This document shows, one piece after another, positions 6,636-9,223 of a stretch of DNA of 9,223 nt. The notes beneath the pieces are model-generated. The model had not been told where the DNA came from, did not search any database, and saw only the letters and a program-made list of their open reading frames with translations. Source of the stretch: Pseudomonadota bacterium (GTDB lineage: Bacteria > Pseudomonadota > Alphaproteobacteria > Sphingomonadales > Sphingomonadaceae). Each line of letters opens with the position of its first letter. Position 1 is the first letter of the stretch. The stretch is from assembly GCA_023386135.1 (NCBI GenBank), contig JAEWKG010000089.1:1-9223 (forward strand), read 5' to 3'. The translations under genes were made by a program, and so were the position numbers.

Positions 6636-7799
6636 TTACATGCCCGAACCCGGACCGTAGGTGACTTCGACCCGGCGGTTCTGGAGTTCGCGCACGCCGT
6701 CCGCGGTCGGAACGCGCGGCTGCGATTCGCCGAACGCCTGCGTCGTGATGTTGCCATCCGGCACACCGCGGCCAGCCATGTAGCTGCGCACGTTGTTGGC
6801 ACGGCGCTGCGACAGGCCGACGTTATAGGTCGCGGTACCCGAACGGTCGGCGTGACCGGCGAGCATGACCGAGGCCGAGCCGCAGTTGGCGTAAGCCGAC
6901 ACAGCGTTGTTCAGGATCGTCGCGGCTTCCGGCGTGATGTCCGCCTTGTCCCACTCGAAGAACACGATGTACGGACCCTTGTTGCAGACCGGAGCCTGCA
7001 CAACCGGGGGCTGCACGACCGGCGGCGGCGGCGGCGGAACCGGGCGAGCCGGGCAAGTCGCGTCCATCGCGATCTGCGTGCCGTCCCAGCAGGTCTGCAT
7101 CGGGGCCGGAGCGCCGCCGAAGTTGAACCCGATGGTGCCGAGGATCGAGTGCGAACGCCACTTGGCGCTGGCATCGCGGCCGAGGCTGTCGACGACATCG
7201 TTGTTGCTGGTGTTGAAGAAGCGATACTTCAGACCAACGTCGATGCTGTCGGTCAGCGGCGCGCGGATACCCGCGAGCAGCTGCCAAGCGAAGCCGCTGT
7301 CGGAATCGTCGAGGAAGCCCGGACCCGACGTTTGTACGGTGACACCATCGAACTTGGTCCGCGCGACGCCGACGCCGCCGCCCACGAAGCCCTGGATGCC
7401 ATCATCCGCGCCAAAGTCGGCGAGCGCATTGACCATGAAGCTCAGGACGCTTGAGTCGCCATCGGCGCCAACAGTCCGATTGCTAACGAGCGCGCCACCC
7501 GGAGGGCCCGCGGCAACGCCGGCTGCGCCGATCTGGAGATCCTGGATATCGGCCGAGCGGTAGCTGCCTTCCGCCTCGAGGCGGACGAAGCCGAAGTCGT
7601 AACCGACGACGCCACCGAAGTCGTAACCCTTGTGGTGATCGACATGAACCGCGTTGGTCGCGGCCGGCAGATCGAATTCGATGTCTTCGACGATCATCGG
7701 ACCGCCGTCGAGTTCGACGTACCAGGCGCCATCACGCGCAAGAGCAGGCGATGCAATGGCAGTGGATGCCATCGCCATGCCAATGACGAGTTTCCGCAT
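6636..7799 (-). CDS. ompA: OmpA-family outer-membrane porin-like protein
   Basis: This protein spans the outer membrane and anchors it to peptidoglycan. From ATG 7799 it has 387 residues. A signal peptide covers about 1-21 (cut near PALA-R). A beta-barrel covers about 22-228, with alternating strands and ending in GTIGFNFG. The linker at 237-272 has Cys237, Cys249, Cys272 and a run of six prolines at 255-260. The OmpA C-terminal domain (about 275-382) has AGHADRSG with Asp318 and LSQRRANNV with Arg332/333, the residues that bind diaminopimelate. The frame is open upstream to 7922, but AAGGGG nine nt before ATG 7799 and the signal peptide fix this start. It has its own terminator. The gene symbol is used at family level. 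Porin versus purely structural role cannot be told here. Confidence 0.93.
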   Translation of the reverse strand: MRKLVIGMAMASTAIASPALARDGAWYVELDGGPMIVEDIEFDLPAATNAVHVDHHKGYDFGGVVGYDFGFVRLEAEGSYRSADIQDLQIGAAGVAAGPPGGALVSNRTVGADGDSSVLSFMVNALADFGADDGIQGFVGGGVGVARTKFDGVTVQTSGPGFLDDSDSGFAWQLLAGIRAPLTDSIDVGLKYRFFNTSNNDVVDSLGRDASAKWRSHSILGTIGFNFGGAPAPMQTCWDGTQIAMDATCPARPVPPPPPPVVQPPVVQAPVCNKGPYIVFFEWDKADITPEAATILNNAVSAYANCGSASVMLAGHADRSGTATYNVGLSQRRANNVRSYMAGRGVPDGNITTQAFGESQPRVPTADGVRELQNRRVEVTYGPGSGM

Positions 7800-7990
7800 T
7801 ATATAATTCCCCTTTTTAGCGAATTTGAGCCATCGAGCGGCCCGATTCCTAACTTTTCCCCACCGGCGAGGCAAGCGGGCATTGACTCCAAACTGTTGCA
7901 AGAAGGCACCGTTTGGCATCAAACATCAAAAAACCTTGTGTTTCAGCCCTCCTGTTCCCGCCGAACGAGCGCTCTTGGGGTTGGTTCCCG
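7800..7990 (-). other. 191-nt gap: ompA leader with small repeats
   Basis: This is the only sizeable gap on the - strand and is more A/T-rich than its surroundings. It should contain the ompA promoter and leader. On the - strand it has TTTGATG twice in tandem (7917-7930). An inverted repeat GTTTG-GCAT-CAAAC (7911-7924) overlaps that tandem. TTGCCT, a 16-nt spacer and TTAGGA, roughly 7847-7874, is a weak promoter-like pair. I see no convincing terminator for the preceding DUF2793 gene. Confidence 0.4.
7809..7814 (-). promoter_or_regulatory. Ribosome-binding site of ompA (AAGGGG)
   Basis: On the - strand AAGGGG is followed by nine A/T-rich bases and then ATG 7799. This strong, open site fits a highly expressed envelope protein and excludes the longer open frame beginning at 7922. 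Confidence 0.8.
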
Positions 7991-8449
7991 CTATTCGCCC
8001 GCAAGAATTGCAGACCGCTTCAACAGGTGCAGAATTGCAACAATCGCGGCTCGCGCTTCGACGTCCACGACGGTGCCTCCGGTAGGCTCGGCGGGTGCTT
8101 TCTCGCGCCGCCATCCGTCGCGATAAAGCAGAAACTGGCCGGTCGATTTATCGAGCGCGCGCATCCCCTCCTGCGGCCGGGCGAACGTCCAGTTGCCCGC
8201 GGCGGAACCCGCGAGCGTCTCTTCGCGTCCAGCGAATGCGGCGGACGCGGGTGCGGCCACCAGCCAGCACTCGCCTTCGCCCGGGTCCGCAGGCGGAGCT
8301 GTTGCTTCTCCCTCGATCGCGGGATGCAGCAGGAGATCGGCGATGGCGTGCGCCGCGTTGACGGTCGCCTCCTTCTGCGCCTGGCCGACGAAAAGCTGTG
8401 GCAGCGCATGGCGCGGGGTTGCGGATGGAAACGTCAGTGGATCGGTCAT
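7991..8449 (-). CDS. DUF2793 protein, GTA/phage-tail associated
   Basis: This 152-residue protein begins MTDPLTFPSATPRHALP and continues with the family signature LPQLFVGQAQKEATVNAAHA (17-36). Later parts are GECWLVAA (58-65) and a WTFARPQEGM segment (86-95), typical of the DUF2793 domain. The domain is found in structural proteins of phages and gene transfer agents in alphaproteobacteria, where it probably belongs to a spike or fibre; that role is a family-level inference. There is no signal peptide or membrane segment. AGGAA (8457-8461) lies 7 nt before the ATG. It follows the tail baseplate gene by 31 nt, so the two are almost certainly one transcription unit. The last 40 or so residues are not clearly part of the domain. 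Confidence 0.85.
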   Translation of the reverse strand: MTDPLTFPSATPRHALPQLFVGQAQKEATVNAAHAIADLLLHPAIEGEATAPPADPGEGECWLVAAPASAAFAGREETLAGSAAGNWTFARPQEGMRALDKSTGQFLLYRDGWRREKAPAEPTGGTVVDVEARAAIVAILHLLKRSAILAGE

Positions 8450-8480
8450 GTGGTCGTTCCTAGAGCGGCAAGGAGGTGGA

Positions 8481-9223
8481 TCAGTCGATCAGAGTCAGCA
8501 GCAGCGGATCGGACTGGGCGTAGCGGCCGACCTGGCGCACCCACAGCGACGCGCCGGGGTGCGCGGCGGCCAGCGCGGCACGGGCCGCCGCGTCGATCGT
8601 CAGGCTGGGCACCGTCGTGCTCCACTCGGCGTGGGGAGCGTCGTCCGGCCCGAGGCCGACGCGGTAGAGTTCGCTTTCCTCGACCAGCGGGGTGTCGACA
8701 CCGTCGGCCCAGATCCACGCTCCGCGCGCGCGGCGCACCCAGCGCAGCGTCAGGGCGCCTCCGACGTCCTCGCGGCAGGGATGGACGGGACACAGCGGGC
8801 GACGCCCGAGGCCGGGGTTGGCGAGCATAGCATAGACGGGTTCGCTGTCTCCTACCCCAATCGCTGCAATGTTCGTCAGCGGGTCGGACGAAACAACTGC
8901 GGGGTCCAGCGCCACGAGGGAGTCGTCGAGAAGGGCCACGTCGGCGCCCGCGGGATGGCCGGCGAGCGCCGCCGCCTCGGTGCCGCCACGGCCGCGCAGC
9001 AAGCCGGACAGGCGCCAACGGCCTGCCTCTATCAGGTCGGCCTGTGCGAACTGGAGCACCTCGCCGCCGACGAGCAGCCGATTCGCGCCGCCGAGAAGCG
9101 CGGTTAGTGTGGTGGGCGTGAACTCGGCGGGGCCGTTAGTGACGTCGAGTTCCAGCGCCGCATCGCGCTCGAACACGAGGCCGGGCGAAGGCCCGAGAGG
9201 TTGGGCGAGCCGCCCAACCGTGG
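8481..9223 (-). CDS. GTA/phage tail baseplate multidomain protein, C-terminal part (cut by window edge)
   Basis: The frame is open without a stop to the window edge, so the N-terminus and most of the protein are missing; 246 residues are visible. The GTG at 9174-9176 lies inside the frame and is unlikely to be the start, because coding continues upstream (reading ...GRLAQPLGPSPGLVFERD). The text resembles the end of the large tail protein of the Rhodobacter capsulatus GTA (the rcc01698 type, with a TIM-barrel domain further N-terminal). The resemblance is VFERDAALELDV followed by LLVGGEVLQFAQA, the turn LSGLLRGRGGTEAA, and a late W-x-W stretch followed by PLVEESELYRV. Such proteins sit at the tail tip and contact the recipient cell. 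GTA versus prophage cannot be settled from this piece; host-like base composition favours GTA. Confidence 0.82.
   Translation of the reverse strand, partial: TVGRLAQPLGPSPGLVFERDAALELDVTNGPAEFTPTTLTALLGGANRLLVGGEVLQFAQADLIEAGRWRLSGLLRGRGGTEAAALAGHPAGADVALLDDSLVALDPAVVSSDPLTNIAAIGVGDSEPVYAMLANPGLGRRPLCPVHPCREDVGGALTLRWVRRARGAWIWADGVDTPLVEESELYRVGLGPDDAPHAEWSTTVPSLTIDAAARAALAAAHPGASLWVRQVGRYAQSDPLLLTLID
9182..9219. repeat. Two adjacent perfect inverted repeats inside the tail gene
   Basis: CGGGC-GAAG-GCCCG (9182-9195) is followed after three bases by GGTTGGGCG-AGC-CGCCCAACC (9199-9219). Both are exact. They lie within the open frame of the tail protein, in a Pro/Gly-rich part, so they may simply reflect GC-rich codons. 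Confidence 0.6.

Noticed and set aside
7882..7911. TTGACT on the + strand as a -35 box
   Set aside because: There is no acceptable -10 element at the right distance and no + strand gene follows it.
7800..7922. N-terminal extension of OmpA to 7922
   Set aside because: The extra 41 codons precede a clear signal peptide and cover the ribosome-binding site and leader.
7913..8830. 305-codon + strand frame across DUF2793 and the tail gene
   Set aside because: It is opposite two recognisable - strand genes, is Arg/Gly-rich, and starts in the ompA leader without a ribosome-binding site.

Overview
The window is a high-GC, densely packed stretch of chromosome that looks alphaproteobacterial, most likely from the Sphingomonadales (Sphingomonas, Novosphingobium or Erythrobacter type). 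This rests on four things: the gene order argD-argF-hslO; a Spinster-type MFS permease; an OmpA protein with a cysteine/proline hinge; and, at the right edge, the end of a gene-transfer-agent (GTA)-like tail module. The assignment comes from protein resemblance and gene order only, because no rRNA or other marker gene is present.

Positions 1-89 hold a perfect 12-bp hairpin with a UUCG loop and then the short leader of argD. Positions 90-4386 are on the + strand. argD (acetylornithine aminotransferase) and argF (ornithine carbamoyltransferase) overlap by four bases and supply two consecutive-branch steps of arginine synthesis. hslO (redox-regulated chaperone Hsp33) follows after 44 nt. Next come a small secreted four-cysteine protein resembling DUF3617 and queC (preQ0 synthase, queuosine pathway). 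A long MFS permease with a TTG start (4410-6026) ends the rightward block.

Positions 6013-9223 are all on the - strand. Read in their own direction they are: the C-terminal part of a GTA/phage tail baseplate protein, cut by the window edge; a DUF2793 protein; a 191-nt gap; an OmpA-family outer-membrane protein with a strong intrinsic terminator; and a Cu/Zn superoxide dismutase lipoprotein (sodC). The last 14 bases of sodC overlap the end of the MFS gene tail to tail.

Most of the window is ordinary core metabolism and envelope functions. The accessory element is the GTA-like module at the right edge, which is only partly visible. I do not see a convincing undescribed system. The better second-look items are the GTA boundary, the 14-segment MFS permease, the secreted DUF3617-like protein, the repeat cluster in the ompA leader, and the tight packing around sodC. 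There are no tRNA or rRNA genes, insertion sequences or CRISPR arrays that I can detect. No gene-free stretch exceeds 300 bases.
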